Shown one piece after another: positions 45,893-56,804 of a stretch of 64,000 bases of DNA. Source of the DNA: an uncultured Alistipes sp. (GTDB lineage Bacteria > Bacteroidota > Bacteroidia > Bacteroidales > Rikenellaceae); assembly GCA_947177225.1 (NCBI GenBank), contig CAMWTS010000001.1, positions 1-64,000 of the forward strand. Direction: 5' to 3'. Numbering within the stretch: position 1 is the stretch's first letter; each line of letters begins with the position of its first letter. The position numbers were made by a program, and so were the translations under genes. The notes under the pieces are model-generated. The model was given only the letters and a program-made list of their open reading frames with translations. It was not told the origin of the DNA and did not search any database.

Positions 45893-46465
45893 ATGGCAAC
45901 ACACACCATAGCCGTATTCGCCAGTGGCAGCGGCAGCAATTTCGAAGCCATAGCCGAGGCTTGCCGCCGAGGAGAGATCGATGCACGGGTGGCACTGCTC
46001 GTTTGCGACAACCCGTCGGCCGGCGTCGTTGCACGTGCCGAGCGGTTCGGCATAGAGACATTGGTGTTCTCACCCAAAGATTACTCCTCGCGCGAAGAGT
46101 ATGAGAGCATCATTGCCGACCGGCTCGATGCCTGCGGCGCAGAGCTGGTATGTCTGGCCGGATACATGCGCCTTATAGGCCGCGTGCTGCTCGGACGTTA
46201 TGCAAGGCGCATAATCAACATACACCCGTCGCTGCTGCCATCGTTCAAGGGGGCGCACGCCATAGCCGATGCCATGGCCTACGGTGTCAAGGTCTACGGC
46301 GTCACCATACACTATGTCGACGAATCGCTCGACGGCGGAGAGATCATCTCGCAGCGTGCCGTCGATTACAACGGCGACGACGAAGAGGAGTTGACTGCAA
46401 TGATCCACTCCATCGAACACAAACTTTATGTAGAAACAATCGATAAACTGATAAACGGAAGATGA
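45893..46465 (+). CDS. purN: Phosphoribosylglycinamide formyltransferase
   Basis: 190 aa, the folate-dependent GAR transformylase. The phosphate-binding VFASGSGSNFEAI, the catalytic NIHPSLLPSFKG and HYVDESLDGGEII motifs are complete. It transfers the formyl group of 10-formyl-THF to GAR, which links it to FolD of the same operon. The start is 6 nt after purM and the stop overlaps purH by 4 nt (ATGA). Confidence 0.95.
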   Translation: MATHTIAVFASGSGSNFEAIAEACRRGEIDARVALLVCDNPSAGVVARAERFGIETLVFSPKDYSSREEYESIIADRLDACGAELVCLAGYMRLIGRVLLGRYARRIINIHPSLLPSFKGAHAIADAMAYGVKVYGVTIHYVDESLDGGEIISQRAVDYNGDDEEELTAMIHSIEHKLYVETIDKLINGR

Positions 46466-47991
46466 GAGCACTGATAAGCGTTAGCGACAAGAGCGGTGTC
46501 GCAGAATTTGCCTCAGAACTTGTCCGCATGGGCTGGCAGATTATCGCCACCGGCGGTACGATGACGATGCTTCGGCAGAGCGGCATAGATGTAATCAACA
46601 TAAGCGACGTGACGGGATTTCCCGAGATATGCGACGGTCGCGTCAAGACGCTGCACCCGAAGGTGCATGGAGGCCTGCTGGCGCGTCGCGACGACGAGAG
46701 CCATTTGCAGGCACTGCGCGAAAACGGCATAGAGTTCATCGATCTGGTATGCGTCAACCTCTATCCCTTCCGCAGCACCATCTCGCGTGAGGGCGTAACG
46801 ATGGAGGAGGCCATAGAGAATATCGACATCGGCGGTCCGTCGATGCTGCGCAGTGCGGCCAAGAACTACCGCGACGTGACTGTGGTGTGCGACCCGACCG
46901 ATTATGCCCGCATAATCGAGGAGATCGGACGCACCGGCAACACTACGCTCCAAACCCGTCTGGAACTCTCGGCCAAAGCCTACACCCACACCGCACTTTA
47001 CGACATGTGCATCGCAGGCTACATGCGCGACAAAGCCGGACTTGAAGAGAAACCGATGATCGCACTGGACAAGGTGCAGTCGTTGCGCTATGGCGAGAAT
47101 CCGCATCAGCAGGCGGCGTTCTATGCTATGGGCGAGCCGGTCGCCTATTCGCTCGCTTCGGCAAAGCAATTGGGCGGCAAAGAGTTGTCATATAACAATA
47201 TACAGGACGCCAATGCAGCATTGAGCATCGTGCGCGAATTCGACGAGCCTTTCTGCGTAGGATTGAAACATATGAACCCTTGCGGCGCAGCCGTTGGCAC
47301 CGACATCAAAGATGCCTGGATCAAAGCCTATGAAGCCGACAAGGTGAGCATATTCGGCGGCATCGTAGCCGTCAATCGTGAGATTACGGGCGAGGTGGCC
47401 GAGCTGATGAAACCGATATTCTTGGAGATCGTCATGGCACCCTCTTTTACCGATGAGGCACTGGCCGTATTCGCGTCGAAAAAGAATCTGCGACTGTTGC
47501 AGATCGACATGACTCGCGACGATGCCGTGCGCAAGCAATACGTCGGCGTCAACGGAGGCATGCTGGTGCAGGATATGGATACCTCGACACGCCGGATCGA
47601 AGCCTCGATGTGCGTCACGCAGCGTCAGCCCTCTGCCGAGGAGTTGAGCGACATGAATTTCGGCTGGCGCATAGTAAAACATGTCAAGTCGAATGCCATA
47701 GTGGCGGTGCGCGACGGTCGTACGCTGGGCATCGGCGCAGGACAGATGAATCGCGTCGGGTCGGCTCGCATCGCATTGGAGCAGGCCAGAACGGCCGGTA
47801 TCACCGAGGGACTGATACTCGCCTCCGACGGCTTCTTCCCATTCGACGATACGGTGACACTGGCCGAGAATTACGGTGTGACGGCACTCGTGCAGCCAGG
47901 CGGCAGCGTACGCGATGCCGATTCGGTGGCCAAGGCCGATGAGTACGGCATGACAATGCTCGTAACAGGTATGCGACACTTCAAACACTAA
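46462..47991 (+). CDS. purH: Bifunctional AICAR transformylase / IMP cyclohydrolase
   Basis: 509 aa. The N-terminal IMP cyclohydrolase starts RALISVSDKSGVAEFA with GGTMTMLR and the C-terminal AICAR transformylase has GENPHQQAAF, LKHMNPCGAA and the final TVTLAENYGVTALVQPGGS. The last two steps to IMP use 10-formyl-THF. Its ATG overlaps the purN stop. Length and motifs match full enzymes. Confidence 0.95.
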   Translation: MRALISVSDKSGVAEFASELVRMGWQIIATGGTMTMLRQSGIDVINISDVTGFPEICDGRVKTLHPKVHGGLLARRDDESHLQALRENGIEFIDLVCVNLYPFRSTISREGVTMEEAIENIDIGGPSMLRSAAKNYRDVTVVCDPTDYARIIEEIGRTGNTTLQTRLELSAKAYTHTALYDMCIAGYMRDKAGLEEKPMIALDKVQSLRYGENPHQQAAFYAMGEPVAYSLASAKQLGGKELSYNNIQDANAALSIVREFDEPFCVGLKHMNPCGAAVGTDIKDAWIKAYEADKVSIFGGIVAVNREITGEVAELMKPIFLEIVMAPSFTDEALAVFASKKNLRLLQIDMTRDDAVRKQYVGVNGGMLVQDMDTSTRRIEASMCVTQRQPSAEELSDMNFGWRIVKHVKSNAIVAVRDGRTLGIGAGQMNRVGSARIALEQARTAGITEGLILASDGFFPFDDTVTLAENYGVTALVQPGGSVRDADSVAKADEYGMTMLVTGMRHFKH

Positions 47992-48003
47992 ACCCTCCAT
48001 ACG

Positions 48004-49257
48004 ATGAAAGTTCTGGTTATAGGATCGGGCGGACGGTGCCACGCCATAGTCGAGGCGTTGGGACGATCGTCCGAAGTAGACAAAATATACTGCGCTCCCG
48101 GCAATGCCGGCATAGCGCAAGCGGCAGAGTGCGTGCCCATTGCCGACACCGACGTGGAGGCATTGTGCAGTTTCGCACGCCGGCACGAAATAGATCTTAC
48201 GGTGGTCGGCCCCGAAATTTCTTTGGCAGCAGGCGTCGTCGATCGCTTCAAACAGGAAAATTTGCGTATATTTGGACCGACAAAGGCCGCTGCACGGATC
48301 GAGTCGAGCAAGGATTTCGCAAAATGCCTGATGGACAAATACGATATCCCGACGGCGGCATACGCCACCTTTACCGATTACGACGAGGCTGTGGCTTACG
48401 TTCGCTCGCAACCGTTGCCGTCGGTGCTGAAATACGACGGGCTGGCAGCCGGCAAAGGCGTGGTCATAGCACAGAGCTACGACGAAGCCGAAGCCACCTT
48501 GCGCGACATGCTCGTCGACGATCGGTTCGGGCAGGGACGTGTGGTGATAGAGGAGTATTTGCAGGGCGAAGAGTTCTCGCTGATGTGTTTCGTGTCAGGG
48601 CGCGATGTCTATCCGATGCCGGTGGCACAGGATCACAAGCGAGCTTTCGACGGCGACCAAGGTCCGAATACGGGCGGCATGGGGGCATACACCGAGTTGC
48701 CGTTCATATCGGACGACGATCTGACGTTTGCCATGGAGCGTATCATGCGTCCCGCGGCAGCGGCTCTGGCAGCTGAGGGCATGCCGTTCTGCGGTGTGTT
48801 GTACGGCGGTCTGATGAAGACCGAACAAGGGGTGAAGGTCATAGAGTTCAACGCCCGTTTCGGCGATCCGGAAACCGAAGTCGTGCTGCCCCGTCTGAAA
48901 AGCGACGCATACCGTCTGATGTGCGACATAGCCGACGGCCGCAAGACCTCGGTCGAGTGGAGCGACGAAGCAACGCTGGGTATAGTGCTGGCATCGAAAG
49001 GCTATCCGGGCAGTTATGCCAAGGGCGCGGAGATACGCGGCGTGGAGAACATAGACGGCGCGGTATACCACATGGGTACGGCCATGTCGGAAGGACGGCT
49101 GGTAACGGCCGGCGGACGCGTAATGATCGTCGTGTGCTCGGCACCTACGCTCGATCAGGCACAGCAGAAGGCGCGCATGCAGATCGGCAAGATCGAGTGC
49201 GACAACCTTTTTTACCGCAATGATATAGGAGACAAAGCATTTAAAAACAGAAAATAA
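48004..49257 (+). CDS. purD: Phosphoribosylamine-glycine ligase
   Basis: 417 aa ATP-grasp enzyme: start KVLVIGSGGRCHAIVEAL, SVLKYDGLAAGKGVVIAQ (ATP loop), QDHKRAFDGDQGPNTGGMG and NARFGDPETE (metal site). It adds glycine to phosphoribosylamine, step 2. The loop reads GGRCHAI where many homologues have GGREHAL, a small family variation. 12 nt after purH. Confidence 0.95.
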   Translation: MKVLVIGSGGRCHAIVEALGRSSEVDKIYCAPGNAGIAQAAECVPIADTDVEALCSFARRHEIDLTVVGPEISLAAGVVDRFKQENLRIFGPTKAAARIESSKDFAKCLMDKYDIPTAAYATFTDYDEAVAYVRSQPLPSVLKYDGLAAGKGVVIAQSYDEAEATLRDMLVDDRFGQGRVVIEEYLQGEEFSLMCFVSGRDVYPMPVAQDHKRAFDGDQGPNTGGMGAYTELPFISDDDLTFAMERIMRPAAAALAAEGMPFCGVLYGGLMKTEQGVKVIEFNARFGDPETEVVLPRLKSDAYRLMCDIADGRKTSVEWSDEATLGIVLASKGYPGSYAKGAEIRGVENIDGAVYHMGTAMSEGRLVTAGGRVMIVVCSAPTLDQAQQKARMQIGKIECDNLFYRNDIGDKAFKNRK

Positions 49258-49264
49258 GAGTTAT

Positions 49265-50116
49265 ATGGTTATAAACGGTAGAGAGCTTTCGGCATCGCTC
49301 AAAGCTCAGATGGCCGCACAAGTGGCCGATTTAGCGAAACAATACGGCCGGGTACCGCACCTGGTGGTGATTCTCGTGGGAGAGGATCCGGGCAGCGTAT
49401 CGTATGTCACAGGCAAGAGCAAGGCCGCCGACGAGGTGGGCATTCGCAATACGACAATTCGCCGCGACGCCTCCATTTCAGAGCAGGAGCTGCTCGATCT
49501 GATCGCAGAGCTTAATGCCGATGACACGGTCGACGGCATACTCGTGCAATTGCCGCTGCCCAGACACATCGACGAGGACAAGGTCATTGCCGCCATATCG
49601 GTCGACAAGGACGTAGACGGATTCCACCCGCTCAACGTCGCGCGTCTGTGGCTCAAACAGCCCTGCGTATTGCCTTGCACACCGAAAGGCATCATAAAGC
49701 TGCTCAAATCGGTCGACATAGAGATATCGGGCAAAGAGGCTGTGGTAATAGGTCGCAGCAACATTGTCGGATTGCCGGTAGCCAAATTGCTGACCGACGA
49801 GAATGCGACTGTGACGGTGGCACACTCTCGCACGCGCAATCTCGCAGAGGTAACGCGTCGCGCCGACATTCTGGTAGTGGCCATAGGCAAGGAACGATTC
49901 GTAACGGCCGACATGGTCAAGCCCGGAGCTGTGGTGATCGACGTGGGTGTAAATCGCGACAGCCGCAACGGCAAGTTGTGCGGCGACGTTGACTTCGAGA
50001 CCTGCGAGCCGGTGGCATCTCACATAACCAAAGTTCCCGGCGGCGTGGGTCCCATGACCATATGCTGTCTGATGGAGAATACGATAGAGTGCTTTGTCAA
50101 ACGCATGAAACGATAG
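49265..50116 (+). CDS. folD: Bifunctional methylene-THF dehydrogenase/cyclohydrolase
   Basis: 283 aa. Contains [22 protein letters not shown] with the catalytic Lys of the SYxxxK motif, [17 protein letters not shown] and [14 protein letters not shown] of the NADP-binding domain. It makes 10-formyl-THF from methylene-THF, the formyl donor for PurN and PurH. Its place inside the operon couples folate supply to purine demand. 7 nt after purD. Confidence 0.95.
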   Translation: MVINGRELSASLKAQMAAQVADLAKQYGRVPHLVVILVGEDPGSVSYVTGKSKAADEVGIRNTTIRRDASISEQELLDLIAELNADDTVDGILVQLPLPRHIDEDKVIAAISVDKDVDGFHPLNVARLWLKQPCVLPCTPKGIIKLLKSVDIEISGKEAVVIGRSNIVGLPVAKLLTDENATVTVAHSRTRNLAEVTRRADILVVAIGKERFVTADMVKPGAVVIDVGVNRDSRNGKLCGDVDFETCEPVASHITKVPGGVGPMTICCLMENTIECFVKRMKR

Positions 50117-50121
50117 GGAAG

Positions 50122-51417
50122 ATGATCGAAAGATACAGCCGCGAGGTCATGCGAAGAGTATGGACCGAGAAAAACAAGTTCGACGCCTATCTGCGAGTGG
50201 AGATCCTCGCTTCGGAGGCATGGAGCCAGCTGGGTGTAGTGCCGGCCGAGGACGTGGATAAGTTGTGGAAAAACGCATCGTTCGACATAGCACGCATACA
50301 GGAGATCGAACAGCAGACGCGTCACGACATCGTGGCCTTCACGCGCGCCGTGAGCGAGACTCTTGGCGAAGAGCGCAAGTGGGTGCACTACGGTCTGACG
50401 AGCACCGATGTGGTCGATACGGCCAACGGATATCTGCTCAAACAGGCAAATGCGATTTTGGCCGATGACATAGAGCAGTTCATGACCGTACTGCGCAAGC
50501 AGGCGCTGCGATTCAAATCGACACCTTGCATAGGCCGTACTCACGGCATTCACGCCGATATCACGAGCTTCGGCTTGAAATGGGCTTTGTGGTATGAGGA
50601 GATGAAGCGCAACCTCGAACGCTTCCGTGCCGCAGCGCGCGGTGTCGAGGTGGGCAAAATAAGCGGCGCAGTGGGCAACTTCGCCAACATACCGCCGTTC
50701 ATACAGGACTATGTGTGCCAGAAGCTGGGCATCGACAGCGCAAACATATCTACTCAGGTCATACAGCGCGACCGTCATGCCTATTACATGGCCACGCTGG
50801 CCGTAATCGCATCGAGTCTCGAACAGATGGCAATGGAGATCCGCAATCTGCAACGCACCGAGGTGCATGAGGTCGAGGAGTCGTTCGGCAAGGGACAGAA
50901 GGGATCGAGTGCCATGCCTCACAAACGCAATCCCATCAGCAGCGAAAATATTTGCGGCTGCGCACGCGTCATGCGCGGTTATATGGCTGCTCTGTATGAG
51001 AACGTCGCATTGTGGCACGAGCGCGACATTTCGCACTCGTCGACCGAGCGCATCATACTGCCCGATGCTACGATGCTGCTCGATTATATGTTGACTCGCT
51101 TCCGCGGCATACTCGACAATCTGGTGGTATTCGAGGAGGTGATGATGGAGAACATCTATCGCACCCGCAAGGTGATATTCGCGCAGCGCGTGATGAACGC
51201 ACTGATCGACAAAGGGCTGTCGCGCGAGCAGGCCTACGACACCGTGCAGCCGGTAGCCATGCGTGCCATGAGCGAGCGAGCCGACTATCAGGTGCTTTTG
51301 GCTGAAAATGCAGAGGTGATGTCGCATCTCTCGCCTGAGGAGCTCGATGCTTGCTTCACTCTGGATTACTATCTCAAAAACGTAGATTTCATCTTCGACA
51401 GAGTCGGGATACAGTAA
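50122..51417 (+). CDS. purB: Adenylosuccinate lyase
   Basis: 431 aa, the Bacillus/Thermotoga-like short form. [14 protein letters not shown] and the signature loop [16 protein letters not shown] (catalytic Ser/His region), preceded by GKGQKG, are complete. It cleaves SAICAR and adenylosuccinate, releasing fumarate; it serves both IMP and AMP synthesis. Start at 50122 removes a frame extension overlapping folD. It is the last gene of the operon; a hairpin overlaps its stop. Confidence 0.95.
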   Translation: MIERYSREVMRRVWTEKNKFDAYLRVEILASEAWSQLGVVPAEDVDKLWKNASFDIARIQEIEQQTRHDIVAFTRAVSETLGEERKWVHYGLTSTDVVDTANGYLLKQANAILADDIEQFMTVLRKQALRFKSTPCIGRTHGIHADITSFGLKWALWYEEMKRNLERFRAAARGVEVGKISGAVGNFANIPPFIQDYVCQKLGIDSANISTQVIQRDRHAYYMATLAVIASSLEQMAMEIRNLQRTEVHEVEESFGKGQKGSSAMPHKRNPISSENICGCARVMRGYMAALYENVALWHERDISHSSTERIILPDATMLLDYMLTRFRGILDNLVVFEEVMMENIYRTRKVIFAQRVMNALIDKGLSREQAYDTVQPVAMRAMSERADYQVLLAENAEVMSHLSPEELDACFTLDYYLKNVDFIFDRVGIQ

Positions 51418-51430
51418 GCTGTCCCGACTC
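51401..51430 (+). terminator. Hairpin at the end of the purine operon
   Basis: GAGTCGGGA/TCCCGACTC (51401-51409/51422-51430) with an inner CAG/CTG pair and TAAG loop overlaps the purB stop. There is no T-run, so it may be a transcript-stabilising or factor-dependent end rather than a simple terminator. Confidence 0.55.
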
Positions 51431-51498
51431 CTCGAAGAGTCGATAATCGGCCTTATGCACCGTCGAGGAACGTATTTTGCGTCGAGCCGATATGAAAA

Positions 51499-51530
51499 TT
51501 TGGTTGTTCACCCGGAAAGTATTATATTTG
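51499..51530 (+). promoter_or_regulatory. Promoter of the zeta-toxin-like gene
   Basis: TTTG (51499-51502), 20-bp spacer, TATATTTG (51523-51530), 18 nt before the ATG. Confidence 0.8.
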
Positions 51531-51548
51531 CGAGGTGATTGATGAGAT

Positions 51549-52121
51549 ATGCAGAAGCTCTACATCATAGCGGGTTGTAACGGTGCGGGTAAAACTACTG
51601 CGTCGTATACCATTCTGCCTGATATGCTTCGGTGCAACGAGTTTGTCAATGCCGACGAGATTGCACGCGGTTTGTCGCCGTTCAATCCCGAAAGCATGGC
51701 CATAGACGCCGGTCGTCTGATGCTGCGACGCATGAACGATCTGCTGAGCGAAGGAGCCGATTTCGCATTCGAGACGACCCTTTCGACAAAGAGTTACGCG
51801 AAGTTTATCGACCGGGCTCACGACATGGGATATTTTGTGTCGTTGCTCTACTTTTGGCTGCCGACGCCGGAACAGGCCGTCGAACGGGTAGCCAAACGTG
51901 TGAGCGAAGGAGGGCACAACATACCGGCCAACGTTATCTGCCGTCGTTATGCCAGCAGCCTGCACAATCTCACATCGCTCTACATGCCGATATGCGACTA
52001 CTGGGTGATATATGACAACAGTACGGCCGAAGGGGTGAGAAAGATCGCATACGGTACGCGAGATGAAATAAAGGAGATTATCGATACGTTATCGTACAAA
52101 ACGATTTTAGATTATGAGTGA
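51549..52121 (+). CDS. Zeta-toxin-like P-loop kinase
   Basis: 190 aa. Walker A AGCNGAGKTTAS (about 8-19), then a NADEIARGLSPFNPE segment with the conserved Asp of zeta/PezT kinases, FAFETTLSTKSY (the conserved Glu-Thr-Thr of this family) and FWLPTPEQAVERVAKRV-type lid residues with arginines. Zeta toxins phosphorylate UDP-GlcNAc and stall cell-wall synthesis; shorter relatives may act on other substrates. No epsilon-type antitoxin lies upstream; a 52-codon gene overlaps its end by 8 nt. It could alternatively be a housekeeping AAA kinase. Confidence 0.78.
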   Translation: MQKLYIIAGCNGAGKTTASYTILPDMLRCNEFVNADEIARGLSPFNPESMAIDAGRLMLRRMNDLLSEGADFAFETTLSTKSYAKFIDRAHDMGYFVSLLYFWLPTPEQAVERVAKRVSEGGHNIPANVICRRYASSLHNLTSLYMPICDYWVIYDNSTAEGVRKIAYGTRDEIKEIIDTLSYKTILDYE

Positions 52122-52272
52122 ATTTGAGATCAGACAACTACAAGAGAGAATAGATGCAGGTGTGCTCCTTGCACAGAAACGATTGATAGAGAAGACCAAA
52201 CGCGAGAACGGTTATCTGGTCGTCATGCACGACGGCAAAATCGTGCATCTGCGTGCCGACGAATTGAAATAG
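52114..52272 (+). CDS. 52-aa protein overlapping the zeta-like gene, possible antitoxin
   Basis: ATG at 52114-52116, in another frame, overlapping the kinase stop by 8 nt. The product (starting MSEFEIRQLQERIDAG) has an amphipathic helical first half with alternating Leu/Ile and charged residues, and a second half (GYLVVMHDGKIVHLRADEL) that looks like a beta-hairpin. It ends 22 nt before a terminator. Coding is supported by the tight coupling and the regular amphipathic pattern. A role as binding partner or antitoxin of the kinase is inference; the family is not known to me. Confidence 0.7.
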   Translation: MSEFEIRQLQERIDAGVLLAQKRLIEKTKRENGYLVVMHDGKIVHLRADELK

Positions 52273-52293
52273 AAATCAACCCGATATTCAACC

Positions 52294-52323
52294 GCTCCTC
52301 CGGAAATTCCGGAGGAGTTTTTT
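52294..52323 (+). terminator. Terminator of the zeta/small-protein unit
   Basis: CTCCTCCGG/CCGGAGGAG (52295-52303/52309-52317) followed by TTTTTT. Confidence 0.9.
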
Positions 52324-52339
52324 ATTGTCTCTGTTCGGC

Positions 52340-52672
52340 CGGAGCGGAACATTGAGCATATGCTCTTGCAAAGAACATTCACACAGCAGATCGATAGCAT
52401 GGCGACGGTAGGCACAGCATCTTTTAGCCTGGCTCGCGCGAGCCAGGCGCACTCCTTCTGGGGCGGAGCACGATCGGCGTGCAGCCGCAATATTTTTATT
52501 AAGCCGAGGGTATAAGTCGACTTATATACTGTGCCGGAGAGAAAAGGTCTCAAATTAACGAGGCGCAGACGATGACGCCTTTTCTCTGAAAAGATAAAAT
52601 GCCATATTCACGATCCAATCTTATCGGTGAGTATGGTAAGGCGGGATTCGTATCGGTCGGTCGGATCACTAA
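52340..52672. other. Palindrome-rich intergenic region
   Basis: Contains GAGCATATGCTC (52354-52365, perfect), a perfect 22-bp palindrome at 52427-52448 (GCCTGGCTCGC and its complement), TATAAGTCGACTTATA (52511-52526, perfect) and an inverted repeat AGAGAAAAGG/CCTTTTCTCT (52538-52547/52578-52587) around a GGCG/CGCC hairpin. A minus-strand micro-ORF of 16 codons (52555-52605) lies in it. The leftward promoter at 52673-52704 would transcribe it. A longer minus-strand frame here is low in credibility. Confidence 0.55.
52555..52605 (-). other. Micro-ORF (16 codons) downstream of the repeated promoter
   Basis: Peptide MAFYLFREKASSSAPR. Its start region (52591-52611) matches 906-926 with one difference. 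About 60 nt after the predicted transcription start. Coding not proven. Confidence 0.3.
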
Positions 52673-52709
52673 CAAATATACGAATAAGCGGGAGCAATGC
52701 CAAATTTAT
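52673..52709 (-). promoter_or_regulatory. Second copy of the 37-bp promoter sequence
   Basis: Minus strand TTTG (52701-52704), 20 bp, TATATTTG (52673-52680). 35 of 37 bases equal 19699-19735. It faces the palindrome-rich region and no recognisable gene. Confidence 0.75.
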
Positions 52710-52741
52710 GATGCGTAGTAGCTAATAATAAGCAAAATAAT

Positions 52742-52771
52742 ACAAAAAAACGGTTCGATAATATCGAACCG
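52742..52771 (-). terminator. Terminator of the flavodoxin-like gene
   Basis: Minus strand CGGTTCGAT-ATT-ATCGAACCG followed by TTTTTTTGTA (stem 52751-52759/52763-52771). Confidence 0.85.
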
Positions 52772-52796
52772 CCAAGTAAAAAGCCGATGCTTAGTA

Positions 52797-53336
52797 TCAC
52801 CCCAGCGACCTGCCAAGCTCATATGCCGTTTTCAGAGCAGCATGTCCTGCTATATCTCCCGGATCGGTGACGCCGCCCGCAAATACCGAACCTGCAAGAC
52901 GGGCACGCCCGAAGCACTCGATCCAACCTTCCAGGCCGGATATGGCGCGCGAGGGGACATGCGTCTGGTCTTCGGCGGCACTGCTCAGCATATAAATGTC
53001 GGTAAAACGGTAGTCGGAATCGTAGAGCGGATTGGAACGGTCGAGCAGGGTCTTCATTGCTCCGCTCATCTCGTAATAGTATATGGGCGTGGCAAAAGCT
53101 ATTGCGTCGGCATCATGCATCTTTGCCACGATTTCGGAAGCATCGTCCTTGATGGTGCACTTGCCACTCTTGACGCAGGCAAGACAACCGCGGCAGAAAC
53201 GCAGATCCTTATCTGCAAGTGTCAATAATTCCACATTGTTGCCGGCCTCTTCGGCTCCACGTACAAACTCTGCGGCCAAAGCGTAAGAGTTGCTGTTGGC
53301 GCGCAGACTCGTCGATATTACCAATATTGTTTTCAT
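52797..53336 (-). CDS. Flavodoxin-fold NAD(P)H-dependent oxidoreductase
   Basis: 179 aa. Begins TILVISTSLRANSNSYALA, the FMN phosphate loop of NADPH-dependent FMN reductases, and has FATPIYYYEMSGAMKTLLDR. CRGCLACVKSGKC (around 48-60) is the compact cysteine motif found in iron-sulfur flavoproteins and their relatives. A reductase of flavin, quinone or metal compounds is likely; substrate unknown. It is 22 nt downstream of the acetyltransferase gene and probably shares its promoter. Confidence 0.83.
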   Translation of the reverse strand: MKTILVISTSLRANSNSYALAAEFVRGAEEAGNNVELLTLADKDLRFCRGCLACVKSGKCTIKDDASEIVAKMHDADAIAFATPIYYYEMSGAMKTLLDRSNPLYDSDYRFTDIYMLSSAAEDQTHVPSRAISGLEGWIECFGRARLAGSVFAGGVTDPGDIAGHAALKTAYELGRSLG

Positions 53337-53358
53337 GATCGTTATATTATTTATGTAA

Positions 53359-53922
53359 TCATATCATCTTAATCAGCCGTGCCGGCACGCCGCCTACCAC
53401 GCTGCGCGGTGCAACATCTTTCGTCACGACGGCACCTGCGGCTATGATCGCACCCTCCCCGACGCTGACGCCCGGCAGTATGGTTGCATTGGACCCGATC
53501 CACACCTTATTGCCTATGCGCACCGGTCGCGGCTCCATATCGCCCCGACGGTCGGGATCCATCGAGTGGTTAAGCGTCGCTATGGTAACGTTGTGACCGA
53601 CAAGAACGTCATCGCCGATGGTGATACCTCCCTGATCCTGAAACTTGCACCCTGAGTTGAAGAACACCCGCTTGCCCAAACGCAGGTTCTTGCCGCAGTC
53701 GGTGTTGAACGGAGGAAAAAGCACGAACGAATCGTCGACGCGACTGCCTGTCAGCTCCGACATAAGTGCGACGATCTCCGCCTGGGTGTGATAGGCGTTG
53801 TTGATTTCGAGAGTTATGCGTATGGCCTCCTGACTGAGGCGGTGCATGACATCGTGAACAGGAGAACCGGCTGTAACGGTATTGCCCGCATTCATGTAAT
53901 CGATAAATTCCTTTGTATTCAT
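53359..53922 (-). CDS. Maltose/galactoside O-acetyltransferase-like (left-handed beta-helix)
   Basis: 187 aa. The C-terminal half is a hexapeptide-repeat beta-helix ([45 protein letters not shown]) and the N-terminal helices match the Maa/LacA group. The catalytic His is in [11 protein letters not shown]. It acetylates sugars with acetyl-CoA. A -7 element TAAATTTG (53927-53934, minus strand) ends only a few nt before the ATG, so the mRNA may be nearly leaderless or the true start may be Met10. Confidence 0.87.
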   Translation of the reverse strand: MNTKEFIDYMNAGNTVTAGSPVHDVMHRLSQEAIRITLEINNAYHTQAEIVALMSELTGSRVDDSFVLFPPFNTDCGKNLRLGKRVFFNSGCKFQDQGGITIGDDVLVGHNVTIATLNHSMDPDRRGDMEPRPVRIGNKVWIGSNATILPGVSVGEGAIIAAGAVVTKDVAPRSVVGGVPARLIKMI

Positions 53923-54009
53923 ACGGCAAATTTACGCTTTTAGATCGACATAAACAGCCCCCGTTTACCGATTTACATACCGATATTATCGATATGACGC
54001 AACAACAGC

Positions 54010-54045
54010 AAAAAGCAACCCGTCCGACGATCTCGGACGGGTTGC
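54010..54045 (-). terminator. Terminator of udk
   Basis: 13-bp stem GCAACCCGTCCGA/TCGGACGGGTTGC (54015-54027/54033-54045); TTTTT follows on the minus strand. Confidence 0.9.
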
Positions 54046-54073
54046 GAAATATGTCTGCTATTTGCAGACAGAC

Positions 54074-54694
54074 TTACTTGTTGTCGATCAGCGAGCGTAT
54101 GTTCTGAATAAGCATCGATACGGCCACCGAATTGAAGCCTCCCTCAGGGATAATCACATCGGCATACTTCTTCGACGGTTCGACGAACTCCTCGTGCATC
54201 GGCTTGACCGTATTGGTATATTGCTCGATAACCGACTGCATCGTACGGCCGCGGTCGCACACGTCGCGCAAAATGCGGCGTGCCAGTCGAAGATCGGCAT
54301 CGGTATCGACATATACCTTTATGTCCATCAAATCGCGCAGCTCCTTATTTTCAAAGATCAGTATTCCGTCGACTATTATCACACGCGAAGGCTTTACCAG
54401 AACCTTCTCGTCGGTACGGTTGTGCTCGACAAACGAATAGACGGGGTGGGCGATGGGCACATTGTTTTTCAATGCGCGGATATGCTCGACGAGCATGTCG
54501 GTGTCGAATGCCTGCGGGTGATCGTAGTTGAGCCGCGTACGCTCCTCGTAGGTCAGCTCGGGGTGTGCCTTATAGTAGTAGTCGTGGCACAACGTAGCGA
54601 CATCATCGCCAACGAACGCCTCCTGCAATCGCTTGACCAGCGTACTCTTGCCTGATCCGGTGCCTCCGGCGACACCGATTACGGTTACCTCCAT
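54074..54694 (-). CDS. udk: Uridine kinase
   Basis: 206 aa. Walker A GGTGSGKSTLVKRL, the uridine-site HDYYYKAHPELTYEER and YDHPQAFDTDML segment, and a HxxR-like IVDGILIFENKELR. It phosphorylates uridine and cytidine to UMP and CMP, so it is the salvage counterpart of the pyr operon. It ends with a clear terminator and lies downstream of a terminated gyrB; the promoter is in the 50 nt between. Confidence 0.93.
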   Translation of the reverse strand: MEVTVIGVAGGTGSGKSTLVKRLQEAFVGDDVATLCHDYYYKAHPELTYEERTRLNYDHPQAFDTDMLVEHIRALKNNVPIAHPVYSFVEHNRTDEKVLVKPSRVIIVDGILIFENKELRDLMDIKVYVDTDADLRLARRILRDVCDRGRTMQSVIEQYTNTVKPMHEEFVEPSKKYADVIIPEGGFNSVAVSMLIQNIRSLIDNK

Positions 54695-54718
54695 TATAAA
54701 AACGTTTAAGGTTTATAA

Positions 54719-54756
54719 TAAAAAAGAGGATCGACCCCTAAGGGCTAATCCTCTTT
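54719..54756 (-). terminator. Terminator of gyrB
   Basis: Stem AAAGAGGAT/ATCCTCTTT (54723-54731/54748-54756), with TTTTTTATT on the minus side. Confidence 0.85.
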
Positions 54757-54761
54757 CAACG

Positions 54762-56738
<1,977 letters not shown>

Positions 56739-56804
56739 TTATCGTCAATATTAACGCACAAAGATATGAATTTATTTTGAGAATCGCAATACGCAGAACC
56801 ACAT

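Noticed and set aside
52212..52553. Leftward 113-codon frame over the zeta gene end and palindromes
   Set aside because: It starts at a non-ATG codon, runs through palindromes and a terminator, and is Cys/Arg/Ser-rich like a random frame.
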